Positions 6,918 to 15,054 of a stretch of DNA of 30,945 nt are shown here, piece after piece. The notes under the pieces are model-generated. The model ran no database searches, was not told the DNA's origin, and worked only from the letters and a program-made list of their open reading frames with translations. This stretch comes from DASYAE01 sp036501535 (GTDB taxonomy: Bacteria > Actinomycetota > Actinomycetes > Streptomycetales > Catenulisporaceae): assembly GCA_036501535.1 (NCBI GenBank), contig DASYAE010000223.1:1-30945 (forward strand). The letters are read 5' to 3'. Every line of letters starts with the position of its first letter. Position 1 is the stretch's first letter. The position numbers and the translations under genes are program-made.

Positions 6918-7459
6918 CTGTCGATGTGGTGACTGGCGACGTGGTGACCGACGGCCCGGTGAACCGCGCCCGGCGGCTGGCCGAGCAGGTGGCAGACCCC
7001 GAACTGCCCATGCTCACCCTGGCCGACCTCGGCGTCCTGCGCGACGTCGCGGTCACGGCGGACGGCGCCGTCGTGGCGAGCCTCACGCCGACCTACTCCG
7101 GCTGCCCGGCCATCGCCGAGATGCGCGCCGCGGTGGCCGCGCGGCTGCGCGAAGCAGGCTTCGAACGCGTCGAGATCCGCACCGTGCTGAACCCGCCGTG
7201 GACCACCGACTGGATCACCCCGGCCGGCCGCCGCAAGCTCGCCGAGCACGGCATCGCGCCGCCCGCCGCCGCCCGGGACCGCCACTCCGAGCCCGGCCCG
7301 GTGCTGATTCAGCTGTCTGCGAGCCACAGATCAGTGCCCTGCCCCCGCTGCGGTTCCGCCGACACCGAGGAGACTTCCCGGTTCGCCGCCACGGCCTGCC
7401 GCAGCCTTTGGCGCTGCCGCTCCTGCCGGGAGCCCTTCGAGCACGTCAAGGAGATCTGA
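6914..7459 (+). CDS. paaD: Phenylacetate degradation maturation factor PaaD
   Basis: A 181-residue protein with an N-terminal MIP18/DUF59 domain (VADPELPMLTLADLGVLRDV, then TPTYSGCPAIAEM with the conserved Cys). A C-terminal zinc ribbon follows: CPRCGSADTEETSRF, later CRSLWRCRSCREPFEHVKEI. PaaD is required for the epoxidase and is thought to help iron–sulfur or di-iron centre assembly. The GTG at 6914 overlaps the paaC stop. Several in-frame GTG codons follow (6926, 6929 and others), so the true start could be up to about 15 residues later. The first 12 residues form a VTVDVVTGDVVT repeat without family conservation. Confidence 0.94.
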   Translation: MTVDVVTGDVVTDGPVNRARRLAEQVADPELPMLTLADLGVLRDVAVTADGAVVASLTPTYSGCPAIAEMRAAVAARLREAGFERVEIRTVLNPPWTTDWITPAGRRKLAEHGIAPPAAARDRHSEPGPVLIQLSASHRSVPCPRCGSADTEETSRFAATACRSLWRCRSCREPFEHVKEI

Positions 7460-8574
7460 TGGCGCACCCTGTTGTCCCCTCCTTGGCCGGCCCCGCACCG
7501 GTTCGCGCCCGGCGCCGCGCGGTCTTCCACGAGCTGCGCGTCGCCGCGGTCGAGCCCCTGTGCAGCGATGCCGCCGCGATCACGTTCGACGTGCCCGAAG
7601 GCCTCGCCGACGAGTTCGCGTTCAAGCCCGGCCAATGTCTGACCCTGCGACGCGACATCGAGGGCCGCGACGAGCGCCGGTCGTACTCGCTCTGCTCGCC
7701 CGCCGGCTTCCCGCCGCGCATCGGCGTCCGGCTCGTGCCCGGCGGCCTCTTCTCCGACTGGCTGATCAATGGCCTGCGACCGGGCGACGTCGTCGAGGCC
7801 ATGGCGCCCAACGGCGCCTTCACCCCCGACCTGGCCCGCCCCGGCAACCACGTCCTGATCGCCGCCGGCTCCGGCATCACCCCGATGGTGTCCATCGCAG
7901 AGTCCGCTCTCGCCGCCGGCTCCCGGAGCCGGGTCACCCTCCTGTACGGCAACCGCCGCACCGACACGGTCATGTTCGCCGACGAGCTCGCCGATCTCAA
8001 GGACCTGTATCCCGGCCGGTTCCAGATCGGCCACGTGCTCTCCCGCGAGCCGCGCGAGTCCGAGCTCTTCTCCGGCCGGCTCGACGCCGACCGGCTGGCC
8101 GCCCTGCTCCCGGCGCTGGTCGACGTCCCGGGCGCGGACCACTGGTGGCTGTGCGGGCCGCTCGGCATGGTCGAGGACGCGCAGAAGGTGCTGCGCGGGC
8201 TCGGCGTCCCGGCCGCGCGGGTGCACCGCGAGCTGTTCTTCGCCGAGGACGAGCCGGTCCAGCCCTACCACCACCGGGACGCCGGCATCGAGGGCCCTGT
8301 GAGCAAAGTCACCGTCGTCCTCGACGGCCGGACCACCACCGCGCCGCTGCCGCGCGACCGCTCCGTGCTCGACGGCGCCCAGCGCAGCCGTCCCGACCTG
8401 CCGTTCGCCTGCAAGGGCGGGGTCTGCGGCACCTGCCGGGCGCTGGTCACCGCGGGGAAGGTGGACATGCGCCGCAACTTCGCCCTCGAAGACGCCGAGG
8501 TCGCCGCCGGCTACGTGCTGACCTGCCAGTCCTATCCGGAGTCGGACGAGATCACGGTGGACTACGACAGCTGA
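7459..8574 (+). CDS. paaE: Phenylacetyl-CoA epoxidase reductase PaaE
   Basis: A 371-residue NAD(P)H oxidoreductase that feeds electrons to PaaA. Domains in order: an FAD-binding barrel with the RRSYSLCSP flavin motif, an NAD-binding domain with IAAGSGITPMVS and WWLCGPLGMV, and a C-terminal plant-type [2Fe-2S] ferredoxin domain. The four cluster ligands are Cys318, Cys323, Cys326 and Cys356 (C-x4-C-x2-C-x29-C). All cofactor sites are intact. The ATG overlaps the paaD stop by one base (TGATG), so translation is coupled. It is the last gene of the paa set; the next gene lies 43 bp further on the same strand. Confidence 0.95.
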   Translation: MAHPVVPSLAGPAPVRARRRAVFHELRVAAVEPLCSDAAAITFDVPEGLADEFAFKPGQCLTLRRDIEGRDERRSYSLCSPAGFPPRIGVRLVPGGLFSDWLINGLRPGDVVEAMAPNGAFTPDLARPGNHVLIAAGSGITPMVSIAESALAAGSRSRVTLLYGNRRTDTVMFADELADLKDLYPGRFQIGHVLSREPRESELFSGRLDADRLAALLPALVDVPGADHWWLCGPLGMVEDAQKVLRGLGVPAARVHRELFFAEDEPVQPYHHRDAGIEGPVSKVTVVLDGRTTTAPLPRDRSVLDGAQRSRPDLPFACKGGVCGTCRALVTAGKVDMRRNFALEDAEVAAGYVLTCQSYPESDEITVDYDS

Positions 8575-8617
8575 GCCGTACCCGGTCCTGGACCCCGCGG
8601 GTTGCGACAATGGGTTC

Positions 8618-10261
8618 ATGAGTGCTGCCGAGCTGCTGGTCCGCTGCCTCGAGAACGAGGGCGTGCGCGTCGTCTTCGGGATCCCCGGCGAGGAGAACAT
8701 CCGCACCACGATGGCGCTGGACCGCTCGCCGATCCGCTACGTCCTGGCCCGGCACGAGCAGGGCGCCTCGTTCATGGCCGAGATGTACGCGCGGGTGACC
8801 GGGCAGCCCGGCGTCGTCTCGGCGACCCTCGGCCCCGGCGCGATCAACCTGCAGCTCGGCGTCGCCGACGCGCACACCAACAGCACCCCGCTGGTGGCGA
8901 TCTCCGCGCAGGTCGGGCACGACCGCAACTACAAGGAGTCGCACCAGTTCGTCGACCTGGTCGGCATGTTCGCCCCGATCACGCTCTGGTCGGCCAGCGT
9001 GCCGAGCGCGAACGCGATCCCGGAGATGGTGCGCAAGGCGTTCAAGCTCGCGCAGACCGAGCGCCCCGGCGCGGTCTACCTCGCCGTGCCGGAGGACGTG
9101 GACGAGGCCGACGCCGACGCGGCGCTGGTGCCGTTGCCGCGCAACGTCGTGCGTCCGCAGGCGCCGTCCCCCGCCCAGGTCGCCCGCGCCGCCGACGTCC
9201 TGCGGTCGGCCCGCAGCCCCATCGTGCTGGCCGGGCACGGCGCTGCGCGCGCTCACGCCGGCGAGGCGCTGGCCCGGTTCGCCGAGGCCTTCGACATCCC
9301 GGTCGCGGTCACCTTCCACGGCAAGGGAGTGCTCGCCGACGACCACCCGCAGGCCGTCGGCACCGTCGGCTTCATGGCCCGCGACCACGTCAACTTCGGG
9401 TTCGACGACGCCGACCTGATCCTCGCGGTCGGCTACGAGCTGCAGGAGTTCGACCCGGTGCGGATCAACCCGGCCGGGGACAAGAGGATCGTGCACATCC
9501 ACCAGTTCCCGGCCGAGGTCGACGCGCACTACTCGATCGACGTCGGCATCGAGGGCGACATCAGCGCCTCGCTCGACGCGCTCGCCGAGGCCGCCGCGGG
9601 ATACCGCCCGGTCTCCCGCCCGCGCACGCCGTCCTCGCTGCTGCTGAGCCAGGAACTGGAGCGCGGCCGGGCCGACGACCGCTTCCCCCTCGCCCCGCAG
9701 CGCATCGTCGCCGACACCCGCGCCGCCCTCGGCCGCGACGACGTCGTGCTCGTGGACACCGGCGCGGTGAAGATGTGGATGGCGCGGCTCTACCCCACCT
9801 ACGCGCCGAACACCTGCCTGATCTCCAACGGCCTGTCCACGATGGGCTTCGCCCTGCCCGGCGCGCTCGGGGTGAAGCTGGCCCGGCCCGGGGCGAAGGT
9901 GCTCGCGGCGGTCGGCGACGGCGCGTTCCTGATGAACTCCCAGGAGATCGAGACCGCGGTCCGGGAGGGCATCCCGCTGGTGGTGCTGATCTGGCAGGAC
10001 GGCGGCTATGGGCTGATCGAGTGGAAGATGGACCTCGAGGTCGGCGCGCACAGCAACATCGCCTTCACCAACCCGGACACCGAGCAGTACGCGGCCAGCT
10101 TCGGCGCGAAGGGCTACACGATCACGTCGGCCGACGAGCTGCTGCCGACCCTGCGCAAGGCGTTGGACGGCGACGGCGTGTCGATCATCGCCTGCCCGGT
10201 CGACTACCGGGAGAACCTCGAGCTGACCAAACGTCTCGGGGAGCTGGACGCGCGGCTGTGA
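8618..10261 (+). CDS. ThDP-dependent acetolactate synthase-like enzyme (AlsS type)
   Basis: A 547-residue thiamine-diphosphate enzyme of the acetohydroxyacid synthase superfamily. The catalytic glutamate is Glu47 in RHEQGASFMAE. The metal/diphosphate motif begins at GDG 433–435. The stretch HQFVDLVGMFAPITLWSASV and the end VDYRENLELTKRLGEL match catabolic AlsS-type enzymes better than the biosynthetic IlvB. No small regulatory subunit gene follows. The metal-ligand position that is usually Asn at the end of the GDG motif reads Gln460 (WQDGGYG). The enzyme may condense two pyruvates, but another 2-oxoacid substrate is possible. It follows paaE by 43 bp on the same strand. It has no ribosome site, and GACAAT lies six bases before the ATG, suggesting its own leaderless promoter. 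Confidence 0.8.
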   Translation: MSAAELLVRCLENEGVRVVFGIPGEENIRTTMALDRSPIRYVLARHEQGASFMAEMYARVTGQPGVVSATLGPGAINLQLGVADAHTNSTPLVAISAQVGHDRNYKESHQFVDLVGMFAPITLWSASVPSANAIPEMVRKAFKLAQTERPGAVYLAVPEDVDEADADAALVPLPRNVVRPQAPSPAQVARAADVLRSARSPIVLAGHGAARAHAGEALARFAEAFDIPVAVTFHGKGVLADDHPQAVGTVGFMARDHVNFGFDDADLILAVGYELQEFDPVRINPAGDKRIVHIHQFPAEVDAHYSIDVGIEGDISASLDALAEAAAGYRPVSRPRTPSSLLLSQELERGRADDRFPLAPQRIVADTRAALGRDDVVLVDTGAVKMWMARLYPTYAPNTCLISNGLSTMGFALPGALGVKLARPGAKVLAAVGDGAFLMNSQEIETAVREGIPLVVLIWQDGGYGLIEWKMDLEVGAHSNIAFTNPDTEQYAASFGAKGYTITSADELLPTLRKALDGDGVSIIACPVDYRENLELTKRLGELDARL

Positions 10262-10271
10262 CCGGGGACGG

Positions 10272-10679
10272 TCACTCCTGATCCTGATCCTCGTGCGGCA
10301 CGCTGCCGGTAGCCGCTCGCGGCGGCGGCTCTACCTCGCCGCTCCCGTCCCACCGCGCCCGCCGCATGTCGACGCGCGGCACGTGTCCCTCGGTCGCCGG
10401 CCCGGCCAGGCGCAGCGGCGTTCCCTCCGACCGGTACTCGGCCAGCGCGCTCAGCTCGTGCCCCGGCAGCAGCACCCCGTCGGACCGCACGACCCGCCAC
10501 CACGGCACGTCGCCGCCGTAGTGCGACATCACCCGGCCGACCTGCCGCGGGCCGCCCTCGCCGAGCCATTCCGCCACGTCGCCGTAGGTCATCACGCGGC
10601 CCGACGGGATCAGCTCGACCGCGTCCAGCACCCGCTCCGCGAACTCGTTCGGCACGCCCGAACCGTCGTTCCTGCTCAC
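10272..10679 (-). CDS. Alkyltransferase-like (ATL) DNA-repair protein, MGMT family
   Basis: A 135-residue protein with the DNA-binding domain of O6-alkylguanine alkyltransferases: ERVLDAVELIPSGRVMTYGDVAEWLG, then RQVGRVMSHYGGDVPWWRVVRSDG. At the active-site motif, where true transferases have PCHRV, this protein has PWWRV, so it cannot accept the alkyl group. ATL proteins instead bind alkylated guanine and pass it to nucleotide-excision repair. A Pro/Asp-rich tail of about 35 residues follows. A GTG at 10679 starts just before the conserved region. It converges on the AlsS-like gene with only 10 bp between stops, and it is 77 bp downstream of the GMC gene on the same strand. Confidence 0.85.
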   Translation of the reverse strand: MSRNDGSGVPNEFAERVLDAVELIPSGRVMTYGDVAEWLGEGGPRQVGRVMSHYGGDVPWWRVVRSDGVLLPGHELSALAEYRSEGTPLRLAGPATEGHVPRVDMRRARWDGSGEVEPPPRAATGSVPHEDQDQE

Positions 10680-10756
10680 CACCCGCCCTATCCTGCCGCA
10701 CCGCGCCCACCGTTCACGACGCGGCGCCCGGACCGGCCCGCACGCCCCGACGTCGA

Positions 10757-12289
10757 TCAGCTCTGATACACGAGCCGGCAGATGCGCTCGGCGAGCATGA
10801 TCGTCGTCAGGTTGGTGACGGCGGACGGGACCCTCGGGATGATCGAGGCGTCGACGACGCGCAGAGCGTCGAGCCCGTTGACCGCGCCGCGGGAGTCGAC
10901 GACCGCCCAGGGATCGGCGGGTCCGCCCATCGGCGCGGTCGAGGTGGGGTGCGCGTAGACGGCGAGGTCGGACTCGATCGTCCGCATCAGGGCCGCGTCG
11001 TCGGCGACGGCGTCGCCCGGTTTCAGCTCGCGGACCAGCAGCGGGGCGAGCGCCGGGTCGCGGGCCAGGTCCCGGGCGAGCTTGACGGCCTCCAGCATGC
11101 GACGCCGGTCCCGGCCGGTGCCCAGCAGGTTGAGGTCGATCAGCGGGGCGTCGAGCGGGTCGCGGCCGGTCAGCCGTAGCGTGCCGTGGGACTCGGGCTG
11201 GACGAGGGCCGCGGGCAGCCCCGCGGCGCCGCCGGTGGGGCTGCGCGAGCCGTCGAGCAGGTGACCGGCGAGGACGTGCAGGTCGAGTTCGTCCCCGACG
11301 GCTTCGCTGGAGGCCGTCCACAGCAGCGCCCCGATCGCCGGGCGCATCTCGAGATGGCCGGGGGCGAGCGCGTAGGCGGTGTAGAAAATCGGGTGCTCCT
11401 GAAGCCGGCGGCCGACCGGCAGCGCAGCCACGACGTCGATGCCCAGCGCGGTCAGGTCCTCGGCCGGCCCGACGCCGGAGCGCAGCAGGATCAGGGCACT
11501 GCCGTACGTCCCCGCGGACAGGATCACCTCGCCCGCGGCGTGCACGGTCCCGTCGGCGGCCGCCACGCCGGTCGCGGCGTTCCCGCGAAACAGCACCCGG
11601 TCGACGGTGACGCCGCAGCGGACGGCCAGGTTCGGCCGGGCGCGCACGTCAGTGGTCAGATATGAGAGCGCGGTGTTCTGCCGGACGCCGTCGACGATGG
11701 TCACCACGTGCCCGCCGACGCCGTCCTGCTCGGCCCCGTTGAAGTCGTGCACCCGCTTGTGACCGCGAGCGACACAGGCCTCGATGAAAGCGCGCTGGGC
11801 GGAGGTGAGCTCCGCGTCGGCGCGCTGGCGCACCGACATGGGCCCGGTCCGGCCGTGGTAGGCGTCGTCACCGGTGGGCGTGTTCTCCAGGTCGCGGAAG
11901 ACCGGCAGCACGTCCTCGAAGGCCCAGTCATCGATGCCGTGCTCGGCCCAGCGGGCGAAGTCGGCGGCCCGCGCGCGCATCGCAGCCCCCGCATTGACGG
12001 CGGAACTCCCGCCGAGAACCCTGCCGCGCGGGGCGGCGACAGCCGGGCTGAGTGGGCCCGCGCGCAGGGTGTAGCCCCAGTCGTGGTCGGGATCGCCGAG
12101 CCTGACCGGGTCGAGCAGCGCCGCGGGGAACTGCCCGGCGCCGTAGTCCGGCCCCGCTTCGAGCAGCACGACGTGCCGATCAGGGTTCTCACTCAGACGC
12201 GCGGCGATCACCGCCCCGGCCGATCCCCCGCCGACGATCAGGACGTCGGCGGGGGCCGCGGGGCCTGCAGGGTCTGCCGGACGGGCCAT
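10757..12289 (-). CDS. GMC family FAD oxidoreductase
   Basis: A 510-residue glucose-methanol-choline oxidoreductase. The Rossmann FAD motif is VLIVGGGSAGAVIAARL, with the acidic residue in VVLLEAG. The GMC signature RGRVLGGSSAVNAG comes next, and GEVILSAGTYGSALILLRSGVGP is the second signature. The catalytic C-terminal section is YAHPTSTAPMGG…LRVVDASIIPRVPSAVTNLTTIMLAERI, giving the catalytic His and the Asn of the pair. It oxidises an alcohol of unknown identity. Resemblance to mycofactocin-linked MftG was considered, but no mycofactocin genes are present and the N-terminal segment differs. The ATG at 12289 is preceded by a GAGGGGG ribosome site. Confidence 0.88.
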   Translation of the reverse strand: MARPADPAGPAAPADVLIVGGGSAGAVIAARLSENPDRHVVLLEAGPDYGAGQFPAALLDPVRLGDPDHDWGYTLRAGPLSPAVAAPRGRVLGGSSAVNAGAAMRARAADFARWAEHGIDDWAFEDVLPVFRDLENTPTGDDAYHGRTGPMSVRQRADAELTSAQRAFIEACVARGHKRVHDFNGAEQDGVGGHVVTIVDGVRQNTALSYLTTDVRARPNLAVRCGVTVDRVLFRGNAATGVAAADGTVHAAGEVILSAGTYGSALILLRSGVGPAEDLTALGIDVVAALPVGRRLQEHPIFYTAYALAPGHLEMRPAIGALLWTASSEAVGDELDLHVLAGHLLDGSRSPTGGAAGLPAALVQPESHGTLRLTGRDPLDAPLIDLNLLGTGRDRRRMLEAVKLARDLARDPALAPLLVRELKPGDAVADDAALMRTIESDLAVYAHPTSTAPMGGPADPWAVVDSRGAVNGLDALRVVDASIIPRVPSAVTNLTTIMLAERICRLVYQS

Positions 12290-12402
12290 GGCGGTTCCCC
12301 CTCGCGAGGACTTGCTGGTCTCGTCTGTGCGAACACGGACAAGCCTGGCGCCGACCCGATCGCCGTGTCCAGCAAGGCGATGATGAGGTGGGGGCCTGTC
12401 TG

Positions 12403-12972
12403 CTAGCCGCTGTAGACCGGCTGTTCCTCGCCTCCGTGGTCGGAGCAGGCTCCTCTGACTCCGCCGGACATGCTGTACGTCCCGTCGCTGCACTCTTCCA
12501 TGTAGCCGTGGCCGTTGGAGAAGTTATCGATGCAGTCGAAGTAGCCGCAGACGCCGCCTGCCGGGCTCGTGATGTAGCCGCCGTTGCCGCAGAAGTTGTA
12601 TCCGTACGGATTCGGCGGCGCGCCGCACAGATCCGGGCCCGCCGGAGCCGCCGGAGCCGCGGTCGTGGCCGGGGGCGGGGGCGGAGGTGGTGCCTCGGTC
12701 GTCGCAGGCTCTGTCAAAGCAGGCGACTGCGCGGCAACTGCCGATGCGGCTCCCGCCCCCGTGGAGGGTGACGGAGACGACGAGTTCGTGGTCTGCGCAG
12801 ACGAAGTCGGCAGGCCGCTCGGCATCGTGAAACTCGCTGTCGATGGCATGGCGCACGCTGCCGCCGCGAGAACCACGGTGGCGGCAGCGAATCCAGCGAA
12901 CGCCCTGCGCCAGACCCTACGGGCAAGTGGACTGGATTCCCGGAGCCGGTCCTTAGGCGTGTTGAAGCTCAT
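12403..12972 (-). CDS. Secreted or lipid-anchored DUF3761 protein
   Basis: A 189-residue exported protein. A basic N-terminal segment precedes the hydrophobic stretch AFAGFAAATVVLAAAACAMPS, whose AAAC could serve as a weak lipobox (Leu is not at −3), so lipid attachment is uncertain. A Ser/Thr/Pro/Ala-rich linker with a run of seven prolines follows. The C terminus is cysteine-rich (CGAPPNPYGYNFCGNGGYI, VCGYFDCIDNF) and ends in ECSDGTYSMSGGVRGACSDHGG, which matches DUF3761. The eight C-terminal cysteines suggest disulfides outside the membrane. The function is unknown. The ATG at 12972 is preceded by AGGGGG at a good distance; longer in-frame starts would put charged sequence ahead of the signal. 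It is 113 bp upstream of the GMC gene. Confidence 0.75.
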   Translation of the reverse strand: MSFNTPKDRLRESSPLARRVWRRAFAGFAAATVVLAAAACAMPSTASFTMPSGLPTSSAQTTNSSSPSPSTGAGAASAVAAQSPALTEPATTEAPPPPPPPATTAAPAAPAGPDLCGAPPNPYGYNFCGNGGYITSPAGGVCGYFDCIDNFSNGHGYMEECSDGTYSMSGGVRGACSDHGGEEQPVYSG

Positions 12973-13244
12973 CGAGCGCCCCCTAGGCATGAAGCAGCGT
13001 GCGCCACAGCGGCGGCACGACCGGCCGCGCGGCATCAAGCTGCTGAAAGGATTTTTTCGATCTCAGGCGCCTGCTTCGAAGCTAGGCGGTGCGGTTCCGG
13101 TGCATGCGGCTTTGCCGAGTCCTTGTCCCGAGTGGAACGCGCGGGTGACCGAAACGTGATCCCGGGTGATCGTTGCGGGCGCCGTCCCCCCCGCCGCAAA
13201 ATCCGATGCGTCGCGCCGGGGCCGCACAATACGGTGAATCTGTT
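12973..13244. other. Divergent intergenic region
   Basis: 272 bp between the DUF3761 gene (minus strand) and the ABC exporter (plus strand). It holds the AGGGGG ribosome site of the former, a T-run (GATTTTTTCGATC near 13050–13062) and, near 13230, TACGGT, a candidate −10 nine bases before the exporter ATG. No gene is apparent. Confidence 0.5.
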
Positions 13245-15044
13245 ATGCGATCCCTTCCCGTGCCCGATCCCGGCGTGCCCGACGCCCGGTCGGCAAGCCG
13301 ATATCTGCTCTGGCTGCTGCGCGAACAGCGACGCGCGGTGGCCGGCGGGATGTTCTTCGGCATCGTCTGGATGGTGTCGCAGGCGCTGCTGCCCGCGGCG
13401 GCCGGGCGCACGATCGACACCGGGATCATCGCCCGCAGCAGCGGCGAGTTGGTGCGCTGGTCGCTGATCGTGCTGGGGCTCGGCCTGGTGAAAGCCGTGA
13501 GCGGGATCATGCGGCATCGCAATGCGATGTTCAACCATCTGGCCGCCTCCTACTCGACGGTGCAGGTCGTCACGCGGAAGGCGGTCGAGCTCGGGGCGAC
13601 GCTGCCGAAGCTGGTCGCCGCCGGGGACGTGGTCGCGGTCGGGACCGCGGACATCAGCGAGATCGGCAGCGCCCTGGACATCACCGCGCGGTTGAGCGGT
13701 GCGATCGCCTCGATCGTCGTGGTCGCGATCGTCATGCTGGCTATCTCCCCGCCGCTCGGGTTGATCGTGCTGGTCGGCGTGCCGCTGTTCTCTGCGCTGA
13801 CCTCGCTGCTGCTGCGGCCGCTGCACGAGCGGCAGCGCCAGTACCGCAAGCTGCAGGGCGAGCTGACCGGGCGGGCCGTCGACATCGCCGCGGGGCTGCG
13901 GGTGCTGCGCGGCATCGGCGGCGAGGGGGCCTTCGCGAACCGCTATCGGCGCGAATCGCAGAACCTGCGCGGGGCCACGGTCTCGGTCACCCGGGTCGAG
14001 TCCGGCTTCGCCGCGGCCGAGGTGCTGATGCCGGGTCTGATCACGGCCGGGGTGACCTTTCTGGCCGCGCGGTTCGCGCTGGACCGGCAGCTGACGGTCG
14101 GTCAGCTGGTCGCGTTCTACGGCTACGCGACCTTCCTGGCCGTGCCGCTGACCACCCTGATGGAGGCGGCCGACCTGGTCACCCGCGGCCATGTCGCCGC
14201 CAAACGGGTGGTGCGCATCCTAAATCTCGAACGCGAGATCACTGATCCGGAGCAAGCCGCGGCGGCGCCGCCTGCCGCGGGCGGCGCCTTGACCGACGGA
14301 GAGTCAGGTCTGCACGCCGAGCCCGGCACGCTCCTCGCAGTCACCTGCGCCGAGCCGGAGGACGCCGACGCGCTGGCCGAGCGGCTGACCCGGTTCGCCG
14401 CGGACGGCAGCCCGGCACTGATGCCTGTGACGATCGGCGGCGTCCCGCTGGCCGAGCTGCCGGTCGCCGAGGTCAGGTCACGGATCCTGCTGGCCCGCAA
14501 CAGCGACGCGCTGTTCTCCGGGACGCTGCGCGAGGAGCTCGACCCGTCCGGCGCGGCCGGACCGGATCGGATCGCCGCGGCGATCCGGACCGCGTGCGCC
14601 GAGGACGTGGTCGACGCGCTGCCGGACGGCCTCGAGACCGAGGTCACCGACGGCGGCCGGACCTTCTCCGGCGGGCAGCTCCAGCGGCTGCGGCTGGTCC
14701 GGGCGCTGCTGGCAGGGCACGAGTTCACCGTGTTCGTCGAGCCGACCAGCGCGGTCGACGCGCACACCGAGGCGGCCATCGCCGAGCGGCTGGCCGAGTT
14801 GCACGCCCCGACGGCCGGCGGCGACGCCCACGCCCCTGCCGCAAGGGCGACCGTCGTGTTCACCACCAGCCCGCTGATGCTCGACCACGCGCACCAGGTC
14901 GCCTATATGGCCGACGGCGCCGTTGTCGCGACCGGTACGCACCACGAACTGCTCGCCGCGGAACCCGGCTACGCGGCCGTGGTCACCCGTGGCGAGAGCG
15001 CGCAGGAGCGCGAGACCGTTTCCGCTGAGACCAGAACCATGTGA
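13245..15044 (+). CDS. ABC exporter half-transporter A with degenerate nucleotide-binding domain
   Basis: A 599-residue fused membrane/ATPase protein. About six membrane helices occupy residues 15–320 (for example GGMFFGIVWMVSQALLPAAAG and IVVVAIVMLAISPPLGLIVLVGV). The ATPase domain lacks a Walker A: where GxxGxGK[ST] should be (around 361–380) it reads LLAVTCAEPEDADAL. It keeps the signature FSGGQLQR (from 474), but its Walker B is TVFVEPTSAVD (Glu499, Asp replaced) and the switch His is missing (FTTSPLM). Alone it should not hydrolyse ATP; it supplies the signature motif to its partner. The partner gene starts 10 bp downstream, so the two are co-translated. The substrate (drug, lipid or peptide) cannot be inferred. 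The ATG at 13245 is used. Confidence 0.9.
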   Translation: MRSLPVPDPGVPDARSASRYLLWLLREQRRAVAGGMFFGIVWMVSQALLPAAAGRTIDTGIIARSSGELVRWSLIVLGLGLVKAVSGIMRHRNAMFNHLAASYSTVQVVTRKAVELGATLPKLVAAGDVVAVGTADISEIGSALDITARLSGAIASIVVVAIVMLAISPPLGLIVLVGVPLFSALTSLLLRPLHERQRQYRKLQGELTGRAVDIAAGLRVLRGIGGEGAFANRYRRESQNLRGATVSVTRVESGFAAAEVLMPGLITAGVTFLAARFALDRQLTVGQLVAFYGYATFLAVPLTTLMEAADLVTRGHVAAKRVVRILNLEREITDPEQAAAAPPAAGGALTDGESGLHAEPGTLLAVTCAEPEDADALAERLTRFAADGSPALMPVTIGGVPLAELPVAEVRSRILLARNSDALFSGTLREELDPSGAAGPDRIAAAIRTACAEDVVDALPDGLETEVTDGGRTFSGGQLQRLRLVRALLAGHEFTVFVEPTSAVDAHTEAAIAERLAELHAPTAGGDAHAPAARATVVFTTSPLMLDHAHQVAYMADGAVVATGTHHELLAAEPGYAAVVTRGESAQERETVSAETRTM

Positions 15045-15054
15045 GCACCGCCGT

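Noticed and set aside
10757..12289. Assignment of the GMC oxidoreductase as mycofactocin-linked MftG
   Set aside because: No mycofactocin genes nearby, and the FAD-signature region reads GGSSAVNAG with a generic GMC N terminus.
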